A DNA stretch of 7,273 nt from assembly GCA_041740975.1 (NCBI GenBank), contig JBGSKV010000100.1:1-7273 (forward strand). The letters are read 5' to 3'. Source of the DNA: JBGSKV01 sp041740975 (GTDB taxonomy: Bacteria; Bdellovibrionota_B; Oligoflexia; Oligoflexales; JALZUQ01). Positions 1 through 6,513 of the stretch are shown piece after piece (within the stretch, counting starts at the first letter, position 1; each line of letters begins with the position of its first letter). A model generated the notes under the pieces. That model was not told the origin of the DNA. It worked only from the letters and a program-made list of their open reading frames with translations, and did no database searches. The position numbers were made by a program, and so were the translations under genes.

Positions 1-305
1 GGATTTGATCCCGGGTTCGTTCCTGGATTGGTCGGATAGCCATTGTTTGGATTGCCGACGACGACGCCGTTATTGTTTGGGTTGATGGTTCCACCGTTCG
101 TTCCTGTTTGGGTACCCTTGTTATTATTGGTACCGTTCGGATCGTTCGGGTCAACCGGCAAACCAGTGTTCGGATCGGTAACAACTCCATCGGAATTGGT
201 TACAACATTGTCTCGTTTTCTGGTTGAGAAATCTGCGTCACCGCAGGCCGGGAGGAGAACTCCCAATAGGAAAAGGAATGCTAATAGCAAATGAGATCGT
301 GACAT
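1..305 (-). CDS. Lipoprotein with Asn/Pro/Gly/Thr-rich tether (N-terminal part, cut by window edge)
   Basis: Reading leftward from the ATG at 305, the frame stays open to the window edge (101 codons). Residues 1-20 form a lipoprotein signal peptide: a short MSRSH start, a Leu/Phe-rich core, then the lipobox LPAC with Cys21 as the expected lipidated residue. Gly at +2 would not act as an inner-membrane retention signal under the E. coli Lol rule, so outer-membrane sorting is likely (inference). From about residue 35 the protein is almost only N, P, G, T, D and V, with motifs such as DPNTGLP, DPNDPNG, NPNNG and NPGTNPG, and very few hydrophobic or aromatic residues. This suggests a flexible spacer holding a domain off the membrane. 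That domain lies outside the window, so the function is unknown. A GGAG at 312-315, six bases before the ATG, supports the start. An open frame on the opposite strand (43-294) is its antisense shadow. Confidence 0.8.
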   Translation of the reverse strand, partial: MSRSHLLLAFLFLLGVLLPACGDADFSTRKRDNVVTNSDGVVTDPNTGLPVDPNDPNGTNNNKGTQTGTNGGTINPNNNGVVVGNPNNGYPTNPGTNPGSN

Positions 306-311
306 TTTCAA

Positions 312-315
312 CTCC
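312..315 (-). promoter_or_regulatory. Shine-Dalgarno of the lipoprotein gene
   Basis: On the minus strand the sequence GGAG is followed by six bases (TTGAAA) and then the ATG at 305. It fixes the start of a gene whose remainder lies outside the window. Confidence 0.6.
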
Positions 316-361
316 GCAGCAAGTACAACTGGTAACAACAGCAACAGCATTTCAGCTTAGA

Positions 362-389
362 ATGTCTTCTGAGAAAAGCTCAGAGACAT
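362..389 (-). other. Bulged inverted repeat (RNA hairpin candidate)
   Basis: The arms are ATGTCTTCTGAG (362-373) and CTCAGAGACAT (379-389), with the loop AAAAG between them. They pair over 11 bp with a single bulged T. The hairpin lies 57 bases upstream of the lipoprotein ATG and 134 bases past the anti-sigma-like stop. No T-run follows it on either strand, so it does not look like a standard intrinsic terminator. A 5'-UTR element, an operator or an mRNA-stabilising stem are all possible. Confidence 0.5.
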
Positions 390-522
390 GAACAATATTG
401 CAATGACGAGACCATTCATCAGCATTGTCGAAAAAATCAATTTTTATTAATATTATTAGATATTTACGATAAAACTGCACAAGGTTTCAACGTGTCGCAA
501 AATTCGAAAAGTGTCAAAAATT

Positions 523-1377
523 TTAACGACCAGAGCCTATCTTGGCTAGTTCGGCTAGTTCTTTGGTACCTTGGCGACCCACTAAAAACGACGTCACCTC
601 GCCACTCGATTCCCAAGCTACCAAGTTGTAATACTCAGATGTAAAGGCGCGATAGGTAAGACTTCCTACACTGCCGGGAGGCGCCTGCGGGAGATCACTC
701 AATCGTCCTCGATAACTAAAATGCATGATGGCATCATCGCTGTTCTTATCTTTATACATAACGACGGCGACTTTGGTCGGTTCATAGTCGATAACCGTAG
801 CACCCGTTATTTCTATTTCGGGTTTCATAGGCGCGAGAACAACGGGGCGGAATTTGAGATTGGGATAAGCTGCTAAGAACGCTGCGACTTCGTCGATGTC
901 TTTACTCGGAAAATCCAAACGACCTTCTGGATCTTCTTCGAACGCTTGCGCTTCCCAACCCAAATAATCCAAAGGTTTAAACTTTTCGTAAGTTTGCGGC
1001 AAAAGAAGCATAGTCACCGCATAAGCAACGATGGCGACCACTGCAAAAACAATCGCATAACGCTTAAAAAGTAATTTCATTTCGAAAAAACGGAGTTTCT
1101 TGGACTCAGTGATTTCGGACTGCAATCTCGTACCAATTGTTGAACCGATATTCAAAAGTTTTTGCCTTTGCCCTTCATTGAGAAAGTGATCGCTGAAAGC
1201 TCCCTGGAGTTTACCTTTATAGGACGCGAAGGTATCTTCGATGTCTTCAATCTTTTGTGACGAGAGCATTTCAGCGAAATGGCGACGGTCCGAATTTGTA
1301 AGTGTTCCATCAACATACGCGCCGATCAAACCATACATAATTTGTTTTTCAGGTAAGTTTTTGGGAATGCGTGTCAT
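523..1377 (-). CDS. Transmembrane anti-sigma-factor-like protein
   Basis: The product has 284 residues. Residues 1-100 are hydrophilic and predicted cytoplasmic. They include GAYVDGTLTNSDRRHF (19-34), which resembles the 'LSAYLDGELSPEE' helix near the N terminus of many anti-sigma factors. The zinc-binding HxxxCxxC of the classic zf-HC2 domain is absent. One membrane helix lies at about 107-126. The C-terminal part (about 155-280) looks like the outer domain of membrane anti-sigma factors: an 'ITGATVIDYEPTKVAVVMYKD' type core (split here at 190-210), then YYNLVAWESSGEVTSFLVG (249-267) and a final KELAELAK helix. By family analogy it would bind the sigma-like protein encoded just upstream and release it on an envelope signal (inference). 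An AAGGAG that overlaps the upstream stop codon serves as the ribosome binding site, 12 bases before the ATG. The gene probably shares a transcript with its upstream neighbour. Confidence 0.6.
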   Translation of the reverse strand: MTRIPKNLPEKQIMYGLIGAYVDGTLTNSDRRHFAEMLSSQKIEDIEDTFASYKGKLQGAFSDHFLNEGQRQKLLNIGSTIGTRLQSEITESKKLRFFEMKLLFKRYAIVFAVVAIVAYAVTMLLLPQTYEKFKPLDYLGWEAQAFEEDPEGRLDFPSKDIDEVAAFLAAYPNLKFRPVVLAPMKPEIEITGATVIDYEPTKVAVVMYKDKNSDDAIMHFSYRGRLSDLPQAPPGSVGSLTYRAFTSEYYNLVAWESSGEVTSFLVGRQGTKELAELAKIGSGR

Positions 1378-1389
1378 GAAAAATCCAAA

Positions 1390-1395
1390 CTCCTT
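1390..1395 (-). promoter_or_regulatory. Shine-Dalgarno of the anti-sigma-like gene, overlapping the upstream stop codon
   Basis: AAGGAG on the minus strand shares two bases with the TAA stop of the sigma-like gene (1396-1394) and sits 12 bases before the ATG at 1377. The spacing is slightly long. The arrangement favours co-translation of the two genes. Confidence 0.6.
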
Positions 1396-1819
1396 AGGCC
1401 ATTAAAACACTACGAGCATCGGCGAGTGCTTTGATCAAGTCTGACTCTTCACAGCTAATCGCTTCCATGGCGTCTTCAAGTGTAAGACCCAATAAATCAA
1501 TCACGCCGATTGCAGCGCGTTGTTTCAAACTTAACTTGTCCAATAGAGGCATGCCGAAACCCGAGCCCGTTCCACTGGTTTTGGCGCTAACGGCATCGTC
1601 ATAAATGAATTTTGCAAGGAAGAGGAGCGCATCTTCACGCGTCTCTATTTTATCGAGAACATTTTTCACATTATCGTAAGCGACGCGAACATTGTCGAAC
1701 GCGGCGGATTCGTCTAAGGATAAAAGGAGCGCAAAACGATAGCCTTGGTCAGCACATGCCATCGCCTGTCCTGCAAAAACAGAAAAAGCGGCATCATTAA
1801 GAGTCAAGCGACTATTCAT
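1394..1819 (-). CDS. Degenerate ECF sigma-70-like protein
   Basis: The product has 141 residues, shorter than usual for ECF sigma factors (about 160-200). Residues 27-80 (starting YRFALLLSLDESAAFDNV) can be laid over sigma region 2 ('YrlArrltgdpadAeDlvQevf'), but the acidic/Gln signature is not kept. Residues 93-138 match the region 4 pattern: LSLKQRAAIGVIDLLGLT, then LEDAMEAI, then ESDLIKALADARSVL. They parallel 'LpekqRavlvLrdveGls', 'yeEIAeil' and 'gtVksrLhrAR'. The basic residues of the recognition helix are mostly missing, so promoter binding is doubtful. A Gly/Ser/Thr-rich linker (81-89) separates the two halves. The next gene encodes a membrane anti-sigma-like protein 16 bp downstream, which independently supports the sigma assignment. 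It could be an active divergent sigma factor or a sigma-derived protein-binding module. The start rests on the only suitable ATG, with a weak GGTGGA 12 bases upstream. Confidence 0.5.
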   Translation of the reverse strand: MNSRLTLNDAAFSVFAGQAMACADQGYRFALLLSLDESAAFDNVRVAYDNVKNVLDKIETREDALLFLAKFIYDDAVSAKTSGTGSGFGMPLLDKLSLKQRAAIGVIDLLGLTLEDAMEAISCEESDLIKALADARSVLMA

Positions 1820-1884
1820 ACCTGAATTGATTCCACCAAAGTTAGTAACCAGAGTATTTCATTTGTAATATTATGGTAACAGGA

Positions 1885-1896
1885 CTAAGGTCTTAG
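1885..1896. promoter_or_regulatory. Interrupted palindrome in the divergent region (possible operator)
   Basis: CTAAG-GT-CTTAG has perfect 5-bp arms. It sits 66 bp upstream of the sigma-like gene and 116 bp upstream of kdsB, in the 192-bp divergent region. On the minus strand a CATAAT hexamer (1877 to 1872) lies just downstream, but no good -35 accompanies it. A site this short can occur by chance. Confidence 0.2.
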
Positions 1897-2011
1897 AAGC
1901 AAGTAAATGCACAATTCGGTTCGAAACTAGATCAGTCCTTTTGAGTCATGAAGTGTTCCTAAAAAGATGTATTGTTTATCAAAAAGAGTAGAGTAAATAG
2001 AGCTGACCCCC

Positions 2012-2764
2012 ATGAACCAACACGGATCCGTCACCTGGCAAAAATGGCTTATAGTGGTTCCTGCACGCATGGGTTCCGAGCGCTTAAAAAATAAGCCGCT
2101 CCAACTCCTGGGAGACAAGCCTCTCATCGTTCAGACCTTTGCGAATATTTCCTCGCTACTATCCGCAGGCGCTACTGTCGTCGTCGCTACCGATCATCAA
2201 GACATCATGGATATCTGTCGCCAAAACTCAATTCCGGCGATGATGACGGACGCCAAGCATAAATCCGGTACGGACCGCGTGTTTGAAGTTAGCAAAAAGT
2301 TTAACCACCCATACATTATGAACGTGCAGGGCGATGAACCTTTTCTGAATAAAGAAGATATTTCGAAACTCATGGCGGCATTAGAAGGCGACAATCAAGC
2401 TGATATCGCCACTCTCGCTTACAAGTCCAAGTCCCACGAGGACTTCCAGAATCCTAGCGTTGTCAAAGCCGTGAAAGCCCCCAATGGCCGGGCTTTGTAT
2501 TTTTCGCGAAGCCCCGTTCCGCATCCGCGCAAAACAGATCAAGCCGAATGGTCTTTTTGGCATCATCAAGGCATTTATGCCTATCGACGCGAAAGCCTCA
2601 AACAGTTTTGTGGAATGCTTCCAGGCTCTTTAGAATATATCGAACAACTGGAACAGTTGCGGGCTCTGGAAAATGGCATGCACATTCAACTTATCGAAGC
2701 TATGCACTGCAGCAAAGGCATCGACACACCTGAGGACCTGGAGGCAGCGCGTGCGCTTCTCTAG
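2012..2764 (+). CDS. kdsB: 3-deoxy-manno-octulosonate cytidylyltransferase (CMP-KDO synthetase)
   Basis: This cytoplasmic enzyme couples CTP and KDO to give CMP-KDO plus pyrophosphate, the activated sugar for the inner core of lipopolysaccharide. The 250 residues match the usual length (about 245-255). Family motifs appear in order: VVPARMGSERLKNKPL (15-30, the nucleotide-binding signature), TDAKHKSGTDRV (79-90), NVQGDEPF (104-111, with Asp108 in the metal-binding position), ALYFSRSPVPHP (161-172), HHQGIYAYR (184-192), EQLEQLRALENG (211-222) and GIDTPEDLE (236-244). The N terminus is about ten residues longer than typical. No better start exists: a stop lies in frame at 1994-1996, and the next in-frame GTG would remove the first strand. 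Only a weak GAG precedes the ATG. Its 3' end overlaps the next gene by 14 bp. No broken motif was seen, so it should be active. Confidence 0.95.
   Translation: MNQHGSVTWQKWLIVVPARMGSERLKNKPLQLLGDKPLIVQTFANISSLLSAGATVVVATDHQDIMDICRQNSIPAMMTDAKHKSGTDRVFEVSKKFNHPYIMNVQGDEPFLNKEDISKLMAALEGDNQADIATLAYKSKSHEDFQNPSVVKAVKAPNGRALYFSRSPVPHPRKTDQAEWSFWHHQGIYAYRRESLKQFCGMLPGSLEYIEQLEQLRALENGMHIQLIEAMHCSKGIDTPEDLEAARALL
2740..2744 (+). promoter_or_regulatory. Shine-Dalgarno inside kdsB that sets a GTG start
   Basis: GGAGG is followed by six bases (CAGCGC) and GTG at 2751. It lies within the last codons of kdsB. It decides the start of the downstream gene in favour of GTG 2751 over an in-frame ATG at 2673, and implies translational coupling with kdsB. 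Confidence 0.8.
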
Positions 2765-5700
2765 ATCGGTCTGCCTTGCGATTATCACGTTTTCGCTTTC
2801 GCAGGTTGCGTTCGCCCTACCTATTGGATTTGGTCGAAATCAGGCTGACCTTATTTACGATGAAACCAAAAATCAAAACTTTCTGATTTATCACGACCGG
2901 CGCACTCCCAACGAAGCCAAGATGATACTAAGTTCCCTTAACGCCGCAAAACCTCACTTACAAAGATGGTTCGAAGTCGAAGGGACGAAACCGCAAGTTA
3001 TCATTACTTCAGCAGCGACCGCGCATGCTTCTTTTGCGAACTTAGTGACAAACAATTTGGAAATCCAAACGCTGGGTCAAGGTCATCGTGATTTGTTTTT
3101 CCACGAATACGTTCACAACATGATGTATCAACGGTTTTTCAATATCTTGGGTCCTTTTGGAGCCGTCGTACAACTTCCGTGGATGGCGAACTGGTGGATC
3201 GAAGGCCTAGCCGAATCCGTCACTCAGTCTCAAGGCAGCGACGTTCAGGCTTCAGTCGAGCGAATTTCAGCGCTGCGAAACTCTTGGCCGTCTTTTAATA
3301 GCTTGCACAGTCTTTACCGTAGAAACATGAACCAACAAATTGGTTACGCCGTTTCGGGGGGACTCGTTTCCTATGCGTTTCGGACAGGGAACTCTAAAAA
3401 CTTCGCGAAATTCCACAAAGAATACGACCGCTATACCATGCCTTGGTTTATGTTGTGGTCAGCCGTACCGTTCAATGGCTTTATGCCGATGGACGATTCT
3501 CTAGAGTCGATAACCGGACTAAAGACAGGCCGGGAACTTTATGAAAAATACAAAGTAGATTCGGCTCAATACTGGCAAAAAAATCTATCCACACCATTTT
3601 ATATGCACAGCAAATACCTCAACGAGAAACCCAGCATATTTGGCGGCCTTGGTTCTGTCGGAGTCGTAAAAGGAGACTTGCGAACGTTTTCAAATTACGA
3701 CGGGCGCCGCTCGTTATTTCATTTAAATTTTAACAAGGACCAGTGGGCTGAGTTGGTATTGCCTCAACCCAAATCTTTTCAATATGATGAAGACGCATTG
3801 TATGCCAATGCATATATTCCTCGAGCGGATTACGTTAAGTCGATTGTTAAATACGAAGACGAATTCCTGAATAAAACTAAAAATGTATTTTACGTAAAGA
3901 AAACCCGAAACGCCAAGTATAAGCCCATTCTGGAACGCAAAGGTCTGGTTTTGGATATGGTCGAATCCAAAAATAAAATCACTTGGATTGAACAAGACAC
4001 AGAGAAAACACGTCTGTGCTCCTTCCCAAAATCCTTCTGGCTCAAAGGACAAAAAGTTCCAAACTCGGCCATCACCTGCCCACTGGAAAAAACACTTCCG
4101 GTCAGCATTTCCCTGATAGGCCAAAGAAGTTCCGACAAGAGTTTTCATCACGACAAAATTTGGCTGAAAGAAACGATCCAATCCATCGCCGGCGATCGCC
4201 ATATGATTGTCGAATGGAGTTTGGACTCCGCTAGTGCGCGAATGTTCTCGTTGGCCCAAGGAGGCCAACCTGTCAGTCTCGCGGCTATCAATGACGAGTA
4301 TTGGGTTGTGGTAGGCGAACGCGATCGCCGCACGTTACGAAATATCGATACCACCGGCGAATGCCGAAGCGTCTACTCAATGGTTGATTTTCCGACGCGG
4401 GTGTTCGCACTCAAAGGAAATAAACTGGCACTCGGTTTAACCGACATGAACCAACACACGATACGCGCCATTGACCCAAACCAGATGGAAGCCAAGAACT
4501 GTTATCATGCGGCACCGCACGCATCACCCCTCCTGTCGGCGATTCAGATGAAAGACAATCCAACCTTTGCACAGGCCTTTGCACAGGCTGACTTGTGGCG
4601 GCAACTTCCTCAAAATGAACCCGCAGAGCAACAAGCGACAGCGGAGAAAGCCAAAGGCCTTGGCAAAGAACCGCGCTTTGAGCGCGTGCGGGCCAGACCT
4701 GAACGATACCGCGTCAAGCCGATTTTTGCTGTGCCGTGGATTGGCGCCGATCCCTTCGGCTACAACTTCGGAATTATGTCTGTTCCGCTCATGGAGTTTA
4801 GTCAAAACGAAGAGCTTCGATTGACTGCTCTGTTTGGACCAGCGTCCTCTTTTCCCAATATCAATTTGGCATTGATTAGCACGAGATTTTGGCCAACATT
4901 GCAGCTAGAAGGATTCAAATCCCTTAATTACAATGGCATCTATAATGTCGGCACGGAAGATAACCCTATCGGATCTACTTCCTATTTGGATGAGACCGGC
5001 GGCAGACTGAGCGCCACTTTTCCTATCAACAATCTCAATTTGTCGCTTAATCTTGGTGTACGTGGCTCGAATGTCAAAGTCTTTTCGGGGCCACGTTTTC
5101 GCGAAGGCCTATTAACTGAGTTTAGTGGTGGCATTAGCCATTACGCAAGACTCGGAAGATTTGGCTTATCGACTGGGGTGCAAGGTGATTGGGCTCCGGA
5201 AGTTGCCGGTTCTGTGTTTAATTACAACAAGATTTACGCGACGCAATCGATTAGCACACCCTTCTTTCTATCTTCAGGACTTTCTTTCGGGGCAGAATAT
5301 GGACAAACTCGCGGTCCGAAGCGTTTTGCATTGCGCGAACTTTATAGACCACTAAAAACTTATGTTCCAGGTGAAGGTGGAGGCGCCAATAACTTCCACT
5401 TTGAATTCTCCGAGTACATCAAATCTTTAGAGCGTGGAAATTTATTTTCAGCTTTTGAAGGCGACACTCAAGCTCGTGTCAAAATGAACTGGTCCGTACC
5501 CATTTTTCGCAATATGGACGCATTGGTCTGGATTTTCTACTTGGATCGTCTGGATCTGACCATGTTTTACAATTACGGCGGTGCATGGCGAGAAGATACT
5601 AAGTCTTTTGACGATATTAAACGCTGGCTCGTCCATGCTCACGGCTATAATTTTGACATGCAATTCGAAATCAAAGGTATAAATTTTAATTTAGGCATTG

Positions 5701-5795
5701 GCGCTGGCCAAGTGATCAGTCGTTCTGGGTCTCGACCATGGGACTATTATTTAAGTTTTAGCTTTGACGATATTTTTTCTCTGTCGCAAGGCTGA
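2751..5795 (+). CDS. Secreted gluzincin-like peptidase domain fused to an outer-membrane beta-barrel
   Basis: The product has 1014 residues from the GTG start. Residues 1-22 form a signal peptide (MRFSRS start, hydrophobic core, predicted cut after AFA). Residues of about 30-275 resemble peptidase-MA-like gluzincins: a 'QNFLIYHDRRTPNEAK' strand and helix, then His118-Glu119-Tyr-Val-His122, then WWIEGLAE (148-155) with Glu151 as the likely third zinc ligand. The active-site residues are intact, so zinc protease activity is possible. The middle (about 285-615) is beta-rich with scattered Cys and could be a propeller-like domain, though I could not assign blades. A charged Gln/Glu/Lys/Arg-rich linker (about 615-655) leads into about 360 residues of alternating, aromatic-rich strands (from KPIFAVPWIGADPFGYNFGI to WDYYLSFSF), consistent with an outer-membrane barrel. 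The last five residues (SLSQG) run past the usual aromatic end. Starting at the in-frame ATG at 2673 would put 26 residues before the signal peptide. The substrate is unknown. Confidence 0.7.
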   Translation: MRFSRSVCLAIITFSLSQVAFALPIGFGRNQADLIYDETKNQNFLIYHDRRTPNEAKMILSSLNAAKPHLQRWFEVEGTKPQVIITSAATAHASFANLVTNNLEIQTLGQGHRDLFFHEYVHNMMYQRFFNILGPFGAVVQLPWMANWWIEGLAESVTQSQGSDVQASVERISALRNSWPSFNSLHSLYRRNMNQQIGYAVSGGLVSYAFRTGNSKNFAKFHKEYDRYTMPWFMLWSAVPFNGFMPMDDSLESITGLKTGRELYEKYKVDSAQYWQKNLSTPFYMHSKYLNEKPSIFGGLGSVGVVKGDLRTFSNYDGRRSLFHLNFNKDQWAELVLPQPKSFQYDEDALYANAYIPRADYVKSIVKYEDEFLNKTKNVFYVKKTRNAKYKPILERKGLVLDMVESKNKITWIEQDTEKTRLCSFPKSFWLKGQKVPNSAITCPLEKTLPVSISLIGQRSSDKSFHHDKIWLKETIQSIAGDRHMIVEWSLDSASARMFSLAQGGQPVSLAAINDEYWVVVGERDRRTLRNIDTTGECRSVYSMVDFPTRVFALKGNKLALGLTDMNQHTIRAIDPNQMEAKNCYHAAPHASPLLSAIQMKDNPTFAQAFAQADLWRQLPQNEPAEQQATAEKAKGLGKEPRFERVRARPERYRVKPIFAVPWIGADPFGYNFGIMSVPLMEFSQNEELRLTALFGPASSFPNINLALISTRFWPTLQLEGFKSLNYNGIYNVGTEDNPIGSTSYLDETGGRLSATFPINNLNLSLNLGVRGSNVKVFSGPRFREGLLTEFSGGISHYARLGRFGLSTGVQGDWAPEVAGSVFNYNKIYATQSISTPFFLSSGLSFGAEYGQTRGPKRFALRELYRPLKTYVPGEGGGANNFHFEFSEYIKSLERGNLFSAFEGDTQARVKMNWSVPIFRNMDALVWIFYLDRLDLTMFYNYGGAWREDTKSFDDIKRWLVHAHGYNFDMQFEIKGINFNLGIGAGQVISRSGSRPWDYYLSFSFDDIFSLSQG
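4564..4587 (+). repeat. Exact tandem duplication of a 12-bp unit
   Basis: CCTTTGCACAGG occurs twice back to back, inside the peptidase-barrel gene. It duplicates a four-residue unit in frame (FAQA-FAQA) just before the charged linker that precedes the barrel. It looks like a small slippage event in a tolerant region. Confidence 0.8.
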
Positions 5796-6438
5796 CGATA
5801 TAATCCTCACCGCTTAGCGATAGATCCTTAATTTCACATCTGATTGTTTTTTCAAATTTTTTAGCGAGGTCTGCATTGCAGATTTTTATATTCATTGAGG
5901 TTGGCTCCCATTGCGAAAACTCAACGTCATGAAAACCGAAAACTTCCCCAACTTCTGGATATACAGCTTTATAGAATGACTCTTTCGCTGAAAAAATTTT
6001 GGCCAAATTTGTCGCAGGATCGCCCTGCAGATTCCTGAAAGTTAGTTCCTCGGACTCAGCCAGAATCTTAGGTGCAAGCCTTGTCGACACCTTTGACCTC
6101 TCAACATCAACTCCAATCAGCTCAGAAGTTTTACTGACCGACACCGCGACGACATGATCACGGTGGGCGATGGATCCACTCCAACCCGCAGGCCACTGGG
6201 GCATATTGTTTGAATCACGACGCAACGCGTCAGTGTTACCCATAATCGATCTCGCCAACCATCGTCCGATCGCAAACTGGCATCGACGACGGGGGTTTTG
6301 CATGCTTCCATAGATTTGTTTTTCGTCGCCATGCAATTCATCAGATAAATTAAGCTTGAATAATTCATCAGATAGAACAACATAATGCATACGATGATTC
6401 GTAAAATCTAAAGCGTGGATGGAAAGTGTGCTCAACAT
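5758..6438 (-). CDS. 4'-phosphopantetheinyl transferase, EntD/Sfp superfamily
   Basis: This enzyme family transfers 4'-phosphopantetheine from coenzyme A to a serine of acyl- or peptidyl-carrier proteins. The 226 residues fit the Sfp/EntD size. Diagnostic motifs are RRRCQFAIGRWLAR (50-63, like EntD 'RxxEFxxGRxxAR'), PAGWSGSIAHRDHVVAVSV (83-101), IGVDVE (108-113, with Asp111 and Glu113 as Mg2+ ligands) and IFSAKESFYKAVYP (148-161, the WxxKEAxxK-type motif with Lys152, Glu153 and Lys157). All key residues are present. The 3' end overlaps the convergent barrel gene by 38 bp. No clear Shine-Dalgarno precedes the ATG at 6438, and a second ATG at codon 17 is an alternative start. The divergent neighbour is a halogenase-like flavoenzyme, so the likely target is a carrier protein of a specialised-metabolite pathway rather than fatty acid synthase (inference). 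Confidence 0.9.
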   Translation of the reverse strand: MLSTLSIHALDFTNHRMHYVVLSDELFKLNLSDELHGDEKQIYGSMQNPRRRCQFAIGRWLARSIMGNTDALRRDSNNMPQWPAGWSGSIAHRDHVVAVSVSKTSELIGVDVERSKVSTRLAPKILAESEELTFRNLQGDPATNLAKIFSAKESFYKAVYPEVGEVFGFHDVEFSQWEPTSMNIKICNADLAKKFEKTIRCEIKDLSLSGEDYIVSLATEKKYRQS

Positions 6439-6513
6439 GGGTTGAATATATTTTTTTTTAGCTCTTTAGGCTAGTAAGAGATGTCCCAAAAAACTAAGAA
6501 GGAAACTGCTGCC
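6439..6513. promoter_or_regulatory. Short divergent control region
   Basis: Only 75 bp separate the PPTase ATG from the preferred oxidoreductase ATG (42 bp if the ATG at 6481 is used). The region holds a run of nine T (6451-6459) next to an AT-rich stretch, and a 5-bp dyad CTCTT (6462-6466) / AAGAG (6476-6480). On the minus strand a TATATT could act as a -10 for the PPTase, which would leave almost no leader. Promoters may extend into the coding ends. No Fur-box-like sequence was seen. Confidence 0.3.
6496..6503 (+). promoter_or_regulatory. Shine-Dalgarno supporting the oxidoreductase start at 6514
   Basis: AAGAAGGA lies 10 bases before the ATG at 6514. The upstream in-frame ATG at 6481 has only GAG directly touching it, with no usable spacing. 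The longer spacing agrees with that seen in the anti-sigma-like gene of this window. Confidence 0.5.

Larger units (their letters stand above)
306..522 (-). other. Intergenic leader between anti-sigma-like gene and lipoprotein gene
   Basis: This 217-bp gap lies between two genes transcribed leftward. It holds an AT-rich core (about 432-475), a strong hairpin (362-389) and a ribosome binding site next to the lipoprotein start. The AT-rich core is the most likely place for a separate lipoprotein promoter, but no convincing -35/-10 pair was found. A perfect TTGACA (minus strand, 517 to 512) just after the upstream stop codon has no matching -10 at 16-18 bp spacing. No open frame with coding character was seen. 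Confidence 0.4.

Noticed and set aside
43..294. Open frame on the plus strand, 83 codons, hydrophobic
   Set aside because: It is the antisense of the low-complexity lipoprotein. The opposite strand has a signal peptide, a lipobox and a ribosome binding site.
362..389. Intrinsic terminator for the anti-sigma-like gene
   Set aside because: The hairpin is strong, but no T-run follows on either strand and it lies 134 bases past the stop codon.
512..517. Perfect TTGACA on the minus strand as a lipoprotein promoter -35
   Set aside because: No -10-like hexamer exists at 16-18 bp spacing (the sequence there reads around CACGTT).
1897..1930. ECF-type autoregulatory promoter (CGAACC ... TTCTAA, minus strand) for the sigma-like gene
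   Set aside because: The elements are about 19-21 bp apart, too far for known ECF promoters, and the matches are partial.
1971..1999. TTGTTT-16-TAAATA as a kdsB promoter
   Set aside because: It would start transcription almost at the ATG, and the -10 match is poor.
2673..2750. Longer N terminus of the peptidase-barrel protein from the ATG at 2673
   Set aside because: It lies wholly inside kdsB, adds 26 residues before a clean signal peptide and lacks a good ribosome binding site. GTG 2751 has GGAGG at ideal spacing.
6481..6513. Start of the oxidoreductase at the ATG at 6481
   Set aside because: No spaced Shine-Dalgarno precedes it, and it adds a Lys/Thr-rich tail before the FAD motif. It remains possible, since both ATGs are in frame.
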